Positions 36,026 through 45,168 are shown, counted from the first letter of the stretch. The stretch: DNA of 64,000 nt from Anabaena catenula FACHB-362 (GCF_014698735.1 NZ_JACJTQ010000024.1:30508-94507), one strand, 5' to 3'. Notes: generated by a model from the sequence alone, not told the origin. Translations and numbers: made by a program.

Positions 36026-36871
36026 CTATTTTTCCATTTCTAATAATTGAGGAATGGTGACAAATCTATAACCTTGTTGTTTCAGTCCAGTGATGATTTC
36101 TGGTAAGGCTTTGACAGTTCTTTCACGATTTCCTCCACCATCGTGCATTAACACAATTGCCCCTGGTTTTGCACCTTTAACAACATTTTTCACAAATACT
36201 TGATATTTGGCACGAGGATCGGTGTCTGCTGAGGTCAACGACCACATGACGACAGAGTTTTTTTGACTTTTAGCATAAGCAGCTAATCCGTTGTTTAAAT
36301 AGCCTCCTGGGGGACGGAAAATAGATGTTTTGACACCTGTTGTTTGGTAAATTAGGTCATTTGTGCGTTCGATTTCACTCTTGGCTGTGGCTGCATCCAT
36401 GCGTTTATATGAATGATTCCATGTATGATTACCAATAGCGTGTCCTTCAGCTACAACTCGTTTAGCTATTTGGGGATTGTCCTGTAAGGCACTTCCTACC
36501 CAAAAAAATGTAGCTTTCACATCATTTTGTTTGAGGATATCCAACATTTCTACTGTGGTTTTCGGCCAGGGTCCATCATCAATAGTTAAAGCAATGACTT
36601 TCTCGTTGTTTCTGGGTTCGATTTTATAAACTGTCGTCCCTTGGAATTTAGCGGGAACAGGAAAATTCAGGTTTTCGATTTTAGCTGGTGGCTGTGATTT
36701 TGTATTTGCTTGGTTTTCAGGAATGGCAACTTTTAAGGGTTCGCTGTTTGTTTTTAATTCGGGTTTAATTTCGGTGTTGTTACAAGCAGCTAAAAATAAT
36801 GCTATTGTTGCAATACTAATTATTTTTATTGTTTTGTTGTGATTGTTTGTGGAATTGGAATTGTGAGACAT
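36026..36871 (-). CDS. polysaccharide deacetylase family lipoprotein (NodB domain)
   Basis: 281 residues. The N-terminus is a lipoprotein signal (IALFLAACNN, lipobox LAAC). The NodB homology domain from about residue 90 holds LTIDDGPWPKT (catalytic base and metal Asp), HAIGNHTWNHS (metal His pair), FRPPGGY and AIVLMHDGGG. It probably N-deacetylates peptidoglycan or another surface polymer from the outer face of the inner membrane. A truncated duplicate of its 3' end lies directly downstream. Confidence 0.9.
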   Translation of the reverse strand: MSHNSNSTNNHNKTIKIISIATIALFLAACNNTEIKPELKTNSEPLKVAIPENQANTKSQPPAKIENLNFPVPAKFQGTTVYKIEPRNNEKVIALTIDDGPWPKTTVEMLDILKQNDVKATFFWVGSALQDNPQIAKRVVAEGHAIGNHTWNHSYKRMDAATAKSEIERTNDLIYQTTGVKTSIFRPPGGYLNNGLAAYAKSQKNSVVMWSLTSADTDPRAKYQVFVKNVVKGAKPGAIVLMHDGGGNRERTVKALPEIITGLKQQGYRFVTIPQLLEMEK

Positions 36872-37014
36872 AATGTTTTATCTACGATATATATATTTTA
36901 CAGGATGGGAATTTGAGTTGTTACAGTATTAACAGATAATTTTGATTTGAAGTAGGGGTTTCATTGGTATCAAATTAACCCAAAAATGTCTTATCTGTTT
37001 GTTTCCAGATCCAC

Positions 37015-37062
37015 CCGGAAATCAATTTCCGGTCTAATAGCTAAAGTGCGTTAAAACGCACT
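37015..37062 (-). repeat. double-hairpin repeat, copy A
   Basis: Read on the minus strand: hairpin AGTGCGTT/AACGCACT, spacer TTAGCTATTAGAC, then hairpin CCGGAAAT/ATTTCCGG. The spacer matches copies B and C while both stems differ. Confidence 0.8.
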
Positions 37063-37117
37063 CTTTTTAACTAAAAATCAAAATTTATTCTTGAAATAGA
37101 ATCCATTAAGCCAAAAT

Positions 37118-37166
37118 AGTCGGTTAAAACCGACTTAAGCTATAAGACTCTTAATTTATTCCCTGG
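37118..37166 (+). repeat. double-hairpin repeat, copy C (second hairpin decayed)
   Basis: Hairpin AGTCGGTT/AACCGACT, spacer TAAGCTATAAGAC, then a degenerate second stem ending TTCCCTGG. Confidence 0.7.
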
Positions 37167-37197
37167 CTTCTGGGACTTTACTTTACCTCTACTAATT

Positions 37198-37440
37198 TTA
37201 GTCTTCATCCTCCTCAATCATTTCGCATAGTTCATCCTTAGCTTGTTTAGCAAAATTCAGGCTATTCATAGTTGCCAAAGCGCCACTACCTGCTGTTAAA
37301 CTAGCTTCTGATACTTGATCAAAATAGATTAAACCTACACCAAATAATGTCATCATAGCTGAAGCTGCGGAAACACACAAAGCGACATTAAAAGTTAGCT
37401 TTGCTTGACGTAGTAATTCTTCCTTAACTTGTAGGTTCAT
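37198..37440 (-). CDS. TRADD-N-associated membrane domain protein (CyanoTRADDas_TM-like)
   Basis: 80 residues with two hydrophobic segments (LTFNVALCVSAASAMMTLFG and the following GVGLIYF; ASLTAGSGALATMNSL) and an acidic tail (CEMIEEDED). It resembles the cyanobacterial two-TM domain found with TRADD-N modules in predicted conflict and cell-death systems. Here it is a stand-alone gene; no TRADD-N, caspase or NTPase partner is seen nearby. Family call from memory. Confidence 0.7.
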   Translation of the reverse strand: MNLQVKEELLRQAKLTFNVALCVSAASAMMTLFGVGLIYFDQVSEASLTAGSGALATMNSLNFAKQAKDELCEMIEEDED

Positions 37441-38320
37441 GGTTTTTGCTGCCTTTTATTTTTGAATTTCTCTCTCGTTTCCATATCTTTATCTTGTCAC
37501 TAATTGGAGGAAATGAAGTTGAGCCAAGGTATAGAGATAGGTATATTATAAGTAGATATAAATGAAGTATATTCAAGGTATATTAAAAGTATAGATATTT
37601 GATTTTATCTAATTAACCCATCTCAATCAGGACATTTCTAGAGTACAATTTATTCTGAAACCACCGAAACAATCTTTTAGTCCACTTTAGTGGACTTTCG
37701 CTATGAGACTGGGAATTGATTCCCAGGCAGTTTATGATGCTAATCGAAAAATAATGGTAAAAAATATTAACAAAGCGATATTTTCCAAAAATCAGTAAAT
37801 ATTTTATATTTACCAAAAACTCTCTGTTGCTGCTATCGCGGAAATTATAGATACAGATGAATATGAAATTGAATAATTGTTTAGAAAATTGGGTAGAGTT
37901 ATTAAATCTGTAATCTATCTCAGGGAATATTTTCTACAGCTTTTATCATTCTAGTTTTCGTGATGCTGTCAACAAGATAAGGTGAGCAAGGAAATACCCA
38001 AATACAGGTTTTTATGTTTTTGCATAACGAGGAAGTCTGAAAATATTTTCCTTTGGAATCTAACATTTGCATATTCTCACATCTTGCATCTTCTCAAGAA
38101 AAGTAGGTGGATAATACCCTTTAACACGAAATTCTCAGGGTTAGAAACCATGATTTTGCGGCAAGGATCATGGTGCAAGATATGAGCTATCAGTCTTGTT
38201 TTATATCTAAAGAGTGATTTTTGTCTCCTTGGATATTCGGGCTAATTCTCTCTGAAGATTGATTTAATAAATGTTGAACCTCACTATGATTGAAGGACAG
38301 AATAGAGTGGAAAATATCAA
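37441..38320. other. 880-base gene-free stretch
   Basis: Contains double-hairpin repeat copy B (37679-37727) and decayed frames without recognisable protein similarity. The right part should hold the promoter of the low-temperature-induced gene. Confidence 0.4.
37679..37727 (+). repeat. double-hairpin repeat, copy B
   Basis: Hairpin AGTCCACT/AGTGGACT, spacer TTCGCTATGAGAC, then hairpin TGGGAAT/ATTCCCA. Same layout as copy A, in the opposite orientation. Confidence 0.8.
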
Positions 38321-38686
38321 ATGAAGATTCTTGATTTTGCTAGATCTAGATTTGAGTCATCATCTAGATTTCTAATTGTGGCTTTTGCTTGTGCATTCAT
38401 ATTTTTATCTAATGCTTTTCCTGCTTTAGCTATCAGTAGTTATCAAAGTGATCCAACTGAAGGTACGACACAATTACTCGAAACTCAACGCAAAACCGAT
38501 GAAGCGGCTAAAGCTCCACCAATAGGACTGAAAGAAACTCAAGAAAAGACTAATAAAGGACTGAACGAAGTTCAGGGAGATGCTGACATTGACAAGATGA
38601 AGACTCCCGCAAATTCCCAGAATGCAACTTCAGTAGAACAGGAAGTAAAAGGCTTTTTGGAAAAAGTTACAGGCAACGATAAGTAA
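38321..38686 (+). CDS. low temperature-induced protein
   Basis: 121 residues. A signal peptide (FLIVAFACAFIFLSNAFPALA) is followed by a small hydrophilic, Gln/Glu/Lys-rich mature part (EKTNKGLNEVQGDADIDKMK). It matches the low-temperature-induced proteins of Anabaena. It is probably periplasmic or thylakoid-lumenal. It leads a stress cluster with Dps and a ChaB-domain protein, all in the same direction. The molecular role is unknown. Confidence 0.78.
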   Translation: MKILDFARSRFESSSRFLIVAFACAFIFLSNAFPALAISSYQSDPTEGTTQLLETQRKTDEAAKAPPIGLKETQEKTNKGLNEVQGDADIDKMKTPANSQNATSVEQEVKGFLEKVTGNDK

Positions 38687-38908
38687 CAATTATTCATAAT
38701 TTGGTGTAGGATCAATGAGTAATGTAAGTATTATAAATTGATCCTATTTTGTGTTATCAGGCTTTAGATTTCCAGATAATTTATAGTCATAAATTAAAAA
38801 AATCATCAAGAATGAATAGTTAATTTTCTTTTATTCCTTTAGACCGATGTGGATTATGTCTATATTTTGTGAACTTATATAAGTAAGTAAAGGTAGGGAA
38901 GGATGACA

Positions 38909-39448
38909 ATGAATAAAATAAATATTGGTTTGACAGACGAACAACGCCAAGGTGTCGTGAATTTGCTGAATCAAGATTTAGCAGACTCTTATGTATTGCT
39001 AGTAAAAACTAAAAAGTATCATTGGGATGTTGTTGGTCCTCAGTTCCGTACTTTGCACCAGCTTTGGGAAGAACACTATAACGCACTGACCGAAAATATT
39101 GATAAATTGGCTGAAAGAATTCGGGCTTTGGGTTGTTATCCAATTGGCACAATGGAGGGATTTCTCAAGATTGCTACTCTCAAAGAACACGCTGATAAAA
39201 TTCCCTTAGCCACGGGGATGGTAGCTCACTTGGTTAAAGATCATGAGCAGATTATTCGCAATTTAAGAGATCATGTAGATCAGTGTAGTGATGAGTTTCA
39301 TGATCAGGGAACTGCTGACTTTTTGACTAATCTCATGGAAGAACATGAGCAAATAGCGTGGATGTTGCGCTCATTTATTGAAGGAGAGGCGCTGCAACCA
39401 GATGGTAAACAGCAAGCAACAAAAACTAAAACACCAGTGGGTGTGTAG
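38909..39448 (+). CDS. dps: Dps family DNA-binding ferritin-like protein
   Basis: About 179 residues. Ferroxidase residues are visible in KKYHWDVVGPQFRTLHQLWE and HYNALTENIDKLAERIRALG, the Dps inter-subunit site. It oxidises and stores iron and protects DNA from peroxide. The frame also has an ATG at 38903, but GGAAGG lies only a few bases before it, while it is well spaced for ATG 38909. The C-terminal tail is Lys/Gln-rich and may bind DNA. It lies in the low-temperature/ChaB stress cluster. Confidence 0.92.
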   Translation: MNKINIGLTDEQRQGVVNLLNQDLADSYVLLVKTKKYHWDVVGPQFRTLHQLWEEHYNALTENIDKLAERIRALGCYPIGTMEGFLKIATLKEHADKIPLATGMVAHLVKDHEQIIRNLRDHVDQCSDEFHDQGTADFLTNLMEEHEQIAWMLRSFIEGEALQPDGKQQATKTKTPVGV

Positions 39449-39486
39449 TCGAGAATTGTCAACACAAAAAATAAAGGAGTATACAA

Positions 39487-40254
39487 GTGTCAGAAGGATA
39501 TCAAGCTGAACGCACTATCTCGGCTGTATTTAAAGAACAAAAGCAAATTGATGATGTAATTCGCCGTTTACTAGATAGAGGCGTACCCAAGGATTATATT
39601 TCTGTGATGGGCAGAAATTTCCAGTCAGAAACAAGAATTTCTGGTTTTCTGACTAAGAAAGATGTGATTCTGGGAGGTTTGAAAACAGGAGCAATTTTTG
39701 GTTCTTTGTTTGGTTCTTTCCTGAGTTTGTTGACGGGTGTTGGTGTATTGTTTATTCCCTTTATCGGGCCGGTTGTGGCAGCGGGACCAATTGGTGCAGT
39801 GTTGTTGGGGGCTGCCAGTGGTGCGATCGCAGGTAGTGCAGGTGCTGGTTTAGTATCAGTTCTCACTACTTTGGGAATGCCAGAAGACAAAGCTACTATT
39901 TACCAAACTCGCTTAGAAGCTGGGGAATTCCTATTGATGGCGGAAATTCCGAGCGATCGCACTGGTGAATATCAATTGCTATTTGAAAGCGCTGGTGGTG
40001 AAGAGATTCACACAATTGATAAAGCCTTGGATCATCCTTGTCCTGGCCGATGTAACAGCCCAGAGGATTTAGCGCCTGAAGTTCGCACTCATCTTTCCAG
40101 AGAAGCCCAAGGACTATTTATTGAGCGCTATAACGTCGTACTTAATGAAACAAATGACGAATTTACAGCTGAACAATCAGCTTGGAATGCTGTTCGCCAA
40201 CAATTTGATGAAGATGAGAACGGTGTTTGGTCAAAAGCAAAGGTGATTGCTTAA
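39487..40254 (+). CDS. GSP17M-like/glycine-zipper protein with C-terminal ChaB domain
   Basis: 255 residues. The N-terminus ([20 protein letters not shown]) resembles general stress protein 17M domains. It is followed by a long Gly/Ala-rich hydrophobic region (about 60-130) that could insert in membrane. The C-terminus (about 190-253) is a ChaB domain ([39 protein letters not shown]). GTG 39487 has AAGGAG seven bases upstream. It follows dps after 38 bases and is probably cotranscribed. A role in stress physiology is inferred. Confidence 0.82.
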   Translation: MSEGYQAERTISAVFKEQKQIDDVIRRLLDRGVPKDYISVMGRNFQSETRISGFLTKKDVILGGLKTGAIFGSLFGSFLSLLTGVGVLFIPFIGPVVAAGPIGAVLLGAASGAIAGSAGAGLVSVLTTLGMPEDKATIYQTRLEAGEFLLMAEIPSDRTGEYQLLFESAGGEEIHTIDKALDHPCPGRCNSPEDLAPEVRTHLSREAQGLFIERYNVVLNETNDEFTAEQSAWNAVRQQFDEDENGVWSKAKVIA

Positions 40255-40385
40255 GTTGTTACTGTTCTTGATGAATAGTGAGATTCCAGGGCGATGGCGG
40301 ACATTACATAAAACCTCAAGAACGTCCTGAATCAAATCCCTCTTCTTGTTAAGGAGAGGGTTTGTTTTAATTTCTGCTGTGTGAT

Positions 40386-40940
40386 TCATTTACCTAAAAA
40401 TAGCTGTAAATATTCAAGTGGTACATGATCCACTAACCAAACACCATTATCAGAACAATAGAAAATATAACCTGACTGATACATTACTCCAGCATTTACT
40501 GTAAAAATAACAGGTTTTCCATGCCTTGCACCCACTATTTTTGCTGTAGAGATATCTGGTGATAAATGAACATGATGGCGTGACATTTTGCAAATGCCTG
40601 ATTGCATAATCGATTCTACAGATTTTTGTCCTGTACCGTGATAAAGCACATCTGGGGGAACAGCAGGTTCTAACTGTAAATCAATTTCTATACTGTGTCC
40701 TTGATTAGCACGAATGAAAGTATGGGTAGAATCAAAGGAAAAGCGTTTTTTATCATTTGTGGCCACTACCTCCTGTAATTCTTGTCGGGTAATGGGAAAT
40801 TTGTTTTTAGCACAAGCAGTTAGCAATTCATCTACAGAAACCCAACCACCAGTAACTAATTTAATTCCTATTTCTTCTGGTTGATGACGTAAATATTTAC
40901 TCAGAAATTTGCTGATTTTCACTAACCGTGAATTACTCAT
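40386..40940 (-). CDS. kptA: RNA 2'-phosphotransferase (KptA/Tpt1 family)
   Basis: A 184-residue KptA that moves a 2'-phosphate from RNA to NAD+. Visible motifs include KFLSKYLRHQPEEIGI near the N-terminus with the catalytic-region Arg/His, LYHGTGQKSV, MSRHHVHLSPD and ARHGKPVIF. In eukaryotes the enzyme finishes tRNA splicing; in bacteria the physiological RNA is not known. It sits upstream of a small membrane protein and an AAA ATPase gene on the same strand; only 34 bases separate it from the membrane protein. Confidence 0.92.
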   Translation of the reverse strand: MSNSRLVKISKFLSKYLRHQPEEIGIKLVTGGWVSVDELLTACAKNKFPITRQELQEVVATNDKKRFSFDSTHTFIRANQGHSIEIDLQLEPAVPPDVLYHGTGQKSVESIMQSGICKMSRHHVHLSPDISTAKIVGARHGKPVIFTVNAGVMYQSGYIFYCSDNGVWLVDHVPLEYLQLFLGK

Positions 40941-40974
40941 TTTCCATGATTATTAACTAATACTTGAATGTGAT

Positions 40975-41388
40975 TTAATCATTTTTTGAACGTTGGTTTT
41001 TTAAATAATCCCAAAAGCAGACTATAAAGCCTAAAACACAACTTGCTTTCCAGAGGAACAACCACCAAGGTTTCCACCATCCTCCAGTTTGAACTTCAAC
41101 AATATCAGATAACCCGAACAACAGAAAAATCACCGCAGTAATTTGATTTTTGCGTTTAGCAATGAGGGAATCTCGTTTGTAGCTATATACTAGAAATCCC
41201 AAGGCAAATAAACCCCATAATACTGCCTCAATGTAATTTCCCTGACTGTAAAGAGTTTCTAAAAGTTGGGAATTTTCCATTGAACCAGACTGATTTAACC
41301 ACAAAACAAACCCAAGCATTGCCAAAAATAACAGGCTTAAACGCAGAATAGCCCCTTTAGTCAACTGCAACGGAGATTGTGGATTCAT
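40975..41388 (-). CDS. hypothetical membrane protein
   Basis: 137 residues with three to four transmembrane helices (LRLSLLFLAMLGFVLWLNQS, AVLWGLFALGFLVYSY, ITAVIFLLFGLSDIVEVQTG, ASCVLGFIVCFWDYLK) and a Trp-rich loop (GGWWKPWWLFLW). I do not know the family. It lies in a same-strand run with kptA and the AAA ATPase. Confidence 0.65.
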   Translation of the reverse strand: MNPQSPLQLTKGAILRLSLLFLAMLGFVLWLNQSGSMENSQLLETLYSQGNYIEAVLWGLFALGFLVYSYKRDSLIAKRKNQITAVIFLLFGLSDIVEVQTGGWWKPWWLFLWKASCVLGFIVCFWDYLKNQRSKND

Positions 41389-41478
41389 AATATTTCAATT
41401 GAGATTAAATTGAGAAAATCTGTTTTCCTATTCAGGCTAATGCGACTGTAATCATCACAATTACTGTTAACTGATTTT

Positions 41479-42681
41479 TTAAACAAAACGCTCAGTAAAC
41501 TCACACATCAAATCTACTCTGCCTTTACGTAACATAGCTGGATCTAATCTTTCCGTGGTGTTACAAGTCATCAATACCACCAACCGCTGCTTTATCTGCA
41601 CTCCAGATTCGTCAATAACACTCTGATACAAAGTCCCATCTAGCAACGCCAAAATATGTTCAGTTTTGTTATTATATTGTGCTACTTCTGAAGCCCGATC
41701 TTGTGCTAAATTGTCAGCTTCATTGATAATAATACAAATTTTTTCTAAGTAAGTTGGCGGAACAAAGTTGGTGATAGCATCATGATCCAAAATAAAAATT
41801 ACATACCCTAAAGGTACAAGAATTTCCTTGGCTACTGATTGTGTCCATGCTGTTTTACCTGTGCCTGGTTCTCCATGTACTACAACTGCTAGTTGATTTT
41901 GATTGAGAATCGCTTGCTGGACTAAATCACTGAAATCTTGAATCTCTTTGGGAAATGTGCGAATAGGAAATTGACTGTGAACCTTACCTACACGACTTTG
42001 ATATCCACTCAACATCACCGCTAAATCATGGGTAGCTTTATTAATTAAAGATGCCAGATTTTGCGACATTAAAGTATATTGTCTTCTTCCGCGATCATAG
42101 GGATCAATTTGCAGCCAAATATCGTATTTTGCCCAATAAGCATAGACAGTATTTAATACATCTAAACGTTCCCAATTCACAAACTTCTCGACAGGAAAAT
42201 AAAAATCTCTCTCTGAATAATATTGGGTAATAATATCAGGACGTTCTAATAACCGTAAAACTCGCAAAACAGTAATTTCTTGCAAGAGATTAAGTACATA
42301 ATCAATGGGAATACTGTTGCGACTGACAAATTGTACTATAGGCGTTTCTGTACTTAAAACATCTTTGTAGCGATAATCTGGTGTTAGTGGTTCTGGTGTA
42401 ATGAAATTCCAATATTTTTGTAATTCACCACGAGTATAGTCAGAAGCTAGATTTAATATATTTGCCCACCAAGCATAATCTTTTCTAGCTAAAGCATCAG
42501 CATAATAACTAGCCAGATTAATACTTTTCTGGGTTAACTCCTGAGTATCATGAGAGACTACTTGCCACAGATAGTCCCAATCAAAGTCACGGTGAAATGG
42601 CCGCCAACCAGCAGAGAGTAGATTTTGGCGGTTGTTATTCGTAGAATTACCGTCGTTGTTTCGGAAATAATCAAATTCCAT
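41479..42681 (-). CDS. AAA family ATPase
   Basis: 400 residues. The N-terminal ~240 residues are Trp/Tyr-rich and have no recognised domain. The C-terminal AAA module has Walker A HGEPGTGKT (about 269-277), Walker B ICIIINEADNL, sensor MTCNTTERLDPAMLRKGRVD with an arginine finger candidate. ATP hydrolysis is probable; the substrate is unknown. It resembles Bcs1-like or CbbX-like single-ring remodelers only generally. The start is ATG 42681. Confidence 0.82.
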   Translation of the reverse strand: MEFDYFRNNDGNSTNNNRQNLLSAGWRPFHRDFDWDYLWQVVSHDTQELTQKSINLASYYADALARKDYAWWANILNLASDYTRGELQKYWNFITPEPLTPDYRYKDVLSTETPIVQFVSRNSIPIDYVLNLLQEITVLRVLRLLERPDIITQYYSERDFYFPVEKFVNWERLDVLNTVYAYWAKYDIWLQIDPYDRGRRQYTLMSQNLASLINKATHDLAVMLSGYQSRVGKVHSQFPIRTFPKEIQDFSDLVQQAILNQNQLAVVVHGEPGTGKTAWTQSVAKEILVPLGYVIFILDHDAITNFVPPTYLEKICIIINEADNLAQDRASEVAQYNNKTEHILALLDGTLYQSVIDESGVQIKQRLVVLMTCNTTERLDPAMLRKGRVDLMCEFTERFV

Positions 42682-43517
42682 ATTTTATGTGATTTAGGAA
42701 AGTCAAATTATTTGCTGCTGACGCAGGAGATTATGCAAAACTTTTCTCGTACTATAAACTACCTGAGTGCAAGTTGCCAGAGCCAAAGACTTTATTCTTG
42801 GTAGAAAGAAGTCAGGAGTGAAAGCTGCTTGCTCTTTGAGAGCGTAGGGTAATATATGGTTTACGCTACGCTAGAGATATATTTTGATTTTTAGTTTTTA
42901 CTTAGTGCAACTGGCAATCTGCTGTAAGTATTATACAAATGTACGCAAGCCGTAAAATTCAGTAATTTTTATGAAATTGTGAAAAGAGCAATGCACAACA
43001 TAACTTTACATAATTAACTCGCTATGACATGAAAATTTTCCTGCATTAATCAGCACTAAACTTCAACATTACAACGTAATACAAAATTTCATCTGTGTCA
43101 AGTATTCTGTTCAAAATAGTTATGTTTGAGCAAGTATCAGCTAATTTATTGACAAATTGACAGTTCTTCAGATGACATCGAAGTCATATTGATCAATTCC
43201 CCAATTATGACAATAATTACTGGGATAGTACGGAAGTCAATGTTGATTTTTTTTATGTAAAGTTATGATGAAGGCATGAAGAAAATATTCTGTAATTTTG
43301 CATCTGATCAAGAAGTGTATAATAAATTTATTTAGTTCAAGATTGTCCTGTTTTTTTAAGATGGGTAAAGGTTCTCAACTGAACCCAAATGAAACACGAT
43401 ATCAACCAGATTTAGCTTTATCTGATAGCTCGCGGGATATGTCGTTTGTTTATAGGAGAAAAAGGATATATCCCAATATAATCTTCTGGATAAGAGATGT
43501 ATCTGGCAAATTCATTC
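42682..43517. promoter_or_regulatory. 836-base divergent gene-free stretch
   Basis: AT-rich. A frame at 43298-43525 overlaps the response-regulator start but has no recognisable protein features. Promoters for the AAA ATPase and the receiver gene should lie here; none could be placed exactly. Confidence 0.35.
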
Positions 43518-43952
43518 ATGAGTGATGAAAAAAAGCAAACTTCTCAGAAGCCTTTAATTTTGGTTGTAGAAGATCATGATGACAGTCTACTGCTACTTAG
43601 TTATGCCCTGGAATCAATTGGGTGTAGATTTATTTGTCAAACAGATAGTTCTAGCACTCTACTAGTAGCCAAAAATTATCAGCCAGACTTAATTTTATTA
43701 GATATTTTGTTACCTGGTCTGAGTGGTTTGGATGTGATGAAATATTTAAAGCGTGAACCACTAACCTGGAATATTCCAGTAGTTGCAGTCACTGCTTTAG
43801 CTGGTAGAGATCAGGAAGATCGCTTCCTGAGAGCGGGTTTTAATGACTATATCAGTAAACCCTATATGCTTGAAGATTTAGAGATGATTATTTGTCGTTT
43901 GCTACAAGAAAAATTGCAGCCACATTCAGCTGTTGAAGTATGTCAGGAATAG
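43518..43952 (+). CDS. single-domain response regulator (receiver)
   Basis: 144 residues forming one CheY-like receiver domain: acidic pair in VVEDHDDS, phosphoacceptor Asp in LILLDILLPGLSG, Thr in VAVTALAG and Lys in YISKPYM. It has no output domain, so it probably relays phosphate or binds a partner. ATG 43518 is preferred over 43497. It is convergent with the two hybrid kinases, a likely source of phosphate. Confidence 0.88.
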   Translation: MSDEKKQTSQKPLILVVEDHDDSLLLLSYALESIGCRFICQTDSSSTLLVAKNYQPDLILLDILLPGLSGLDVMKYLKREPLTWNIPVVAVTALAGRDQEDRFLRAGFNDYISKPYMLEDLEMIICRLLQEKLQPHSAVEVCQE

Positions 43953-43960
43953 CTAATCCC

Positions 43961-43996
43961 GCTGCAAATCAGTCAACCCCTTGCGGGAATTGAAAC
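43961..43996 (+). repeat. solitary CRISPR-repeat-like sequence
   Basis: A 36-base stretch ending CCCCTTGCGGGAATTGAAAC. The CCC-TTGC-GGG stem followed by ATTGAAAC is the usual 3' end of cyanobacterial CRISPR repeats. Only one copy is present and no spacer-repeat unit follows. It starts nine bases after the receiver-gene stop. Confidence 0.5.
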
Positions 43997-44043
43997 TACA
44001 AAATTAAAAATTCCAAAACGGCTACTATATTTTATGACAGAAA

Positions 44044-45168
44044 TCAAGGTTTTTTTGGTAGTCGAACTGTGAATATACTACCTTTACCTAATTCTGAAAA
44101 AAGTTCGATTTTGCCTCCATGTGCTTCTATGATACAGCGTGATAAATGCAATCCTAAACCACTACCTGATCTTTTGTTTCTCCCTTGACGAAACCTCTCA
44201 AAAATAGTTGCTTGATCTTCAGGTGCAATTCCATAACCTGTATCAGCAACTTTAATTATGGTTTCAGCTTTATCCTTAGTGGCAGATAAATTTTCAGAAA
44301 TGCCAATCTCTATGCTGCCTTTATCTGTAAACTTGATAGCATTACCAATTAAGTTATTTAAAACTCGTCTTAGTTCCAGTCTATCACCAATTGTAACGCC
44401 GGCATTATCGCCTTGTTGATTTAACTGATTAGTATCTAATGTCAGAGTCAAATTTTTCTCATTAGCAAGGAGATTTAGTTCACTTACTACTTCTTGCGCT
44501 ATTTCTTTTAAGTCGCAGTTTTGCAAATTTAAAGTCTTTTTTCCTGCCTCAAAGCGATAAACTTCTAGTAAGGTATTGACCATTTCCATTAAATTTTGAT
44601 TACTGCGAATCATGACAGAGATCGCTTGCTTCATTTCTGGAGAGATCTTACAGAAAGTTTCCTGTTGAAACAAACTCAGCATTCGATCAGCAGCTACTAG
44701 AGGTGTTCGCAAATCATGAGTTAGACGAGAAACAAAATCTTCTCGCTGGCGTGTCATTTTTTGCTGTTCGTCTATACTATGCTTGAGACGAAGGAGCGAT
44801 CGCACTCTCGCCAATAATTCATCTGTATCAAAGGGTTTACGAATAAAATCATCAGCCCCAATATCCAATCCTTCGACAACACTGGATTCGTGAAAGGCTG
44901 TGATCAACAAAATCGGAATATAGCTAAGATCAGGATTATTACGAATTCTACGCGTAACTTCATAACCATCCATTCCTGGCATCATTACATCTAGGAGAAT
45001 CAGCTGAGGTGGAGATTGAGCCACTTTTTGTAAAGCAGTTGCACCATCTGCGGCTAAATCAATTTCATACCCCTCACTTTCTAAAATTGTTTGTACTAAA
45101 ATGAGATTATCTCTAGTATCATCAACTGCTAGGATTCGGTCAATTTTATCGTTTTTGACAACAGACAT
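44044..45168 (-). CDS. hybrid sensor histidine kinase (REC-HisKA-HATPase)
   Basis: 374 residues: N-terminal receiver (LAVDDTRDN; phospho-Asp in LILLDVMMPGMDG), HisKA with the phospho-His in LTHDLRTPLVAA, and HATPase with an N-box (NLIGNAIKFTD) and G-boxes (DTGYGIAPED, GSGLGLHLSR). It has no membrane segment, so it is cytoplasmic and probably driven by another kinase. It is cotranscribed with the upstream kinase gene (44-base gap). Confidence 0.92.
   Translation of the reverse strand: MSVVKNDKIDRILAVDDTRDNLILVQTILESEGYEIDLAADGATALQKVAQSPPQLILLDVMMPGMDGYEVTRRIRNNPDLSYIPILLITAFHESSVVEGLDIGADDFIRKPFDTDELLARVRSLLRLKHSIDEQQKMTRQREDFVSRLTHDLRTPLVAADRMLSLFQQETFCKISPEMKQAISVMIRSNQNLMEMVNTLLEVYRFEAGKKTLNLQNCDLKEIAQEVVSELNLLANEKNLTLTLDTNQLNQQGDNAGVTIGDRLELRRVLNNLIGNAIKFTDKGSIEIGISENLSATKDKAETIIKVADTGYGIAPEDQATIFERFRQGRNKRSGSGLGLHLSRCIIEAHGGKIELFSELGKGSIFTVRLPKKP

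Noticed and set aside
37812..37880. Frame reading YQKLSVAAIAEIIDTDEYEIE, like the C-terminus of Rpn-family transposase/nucleases
   Set aside because: Only about 20 residues, no upstream core domain; too weak to call a pseudogene.
37982..38185. 67-codon frame upstream of the low-temperature-induced gene
   Set aside because: No recognisable domain, rare-looking composition, no ribosome-binding site.
43298..43525. 75-codon frame overlapping the receiver gene start
   Set aside because: Overlaps the better-supported receiver start and shows no protein features.
43961..44043. CRISPR array
   Set aside because: Only one repeat-like unit is present and no second copy or spacer follows, so it is reported only as a solitary repeat.
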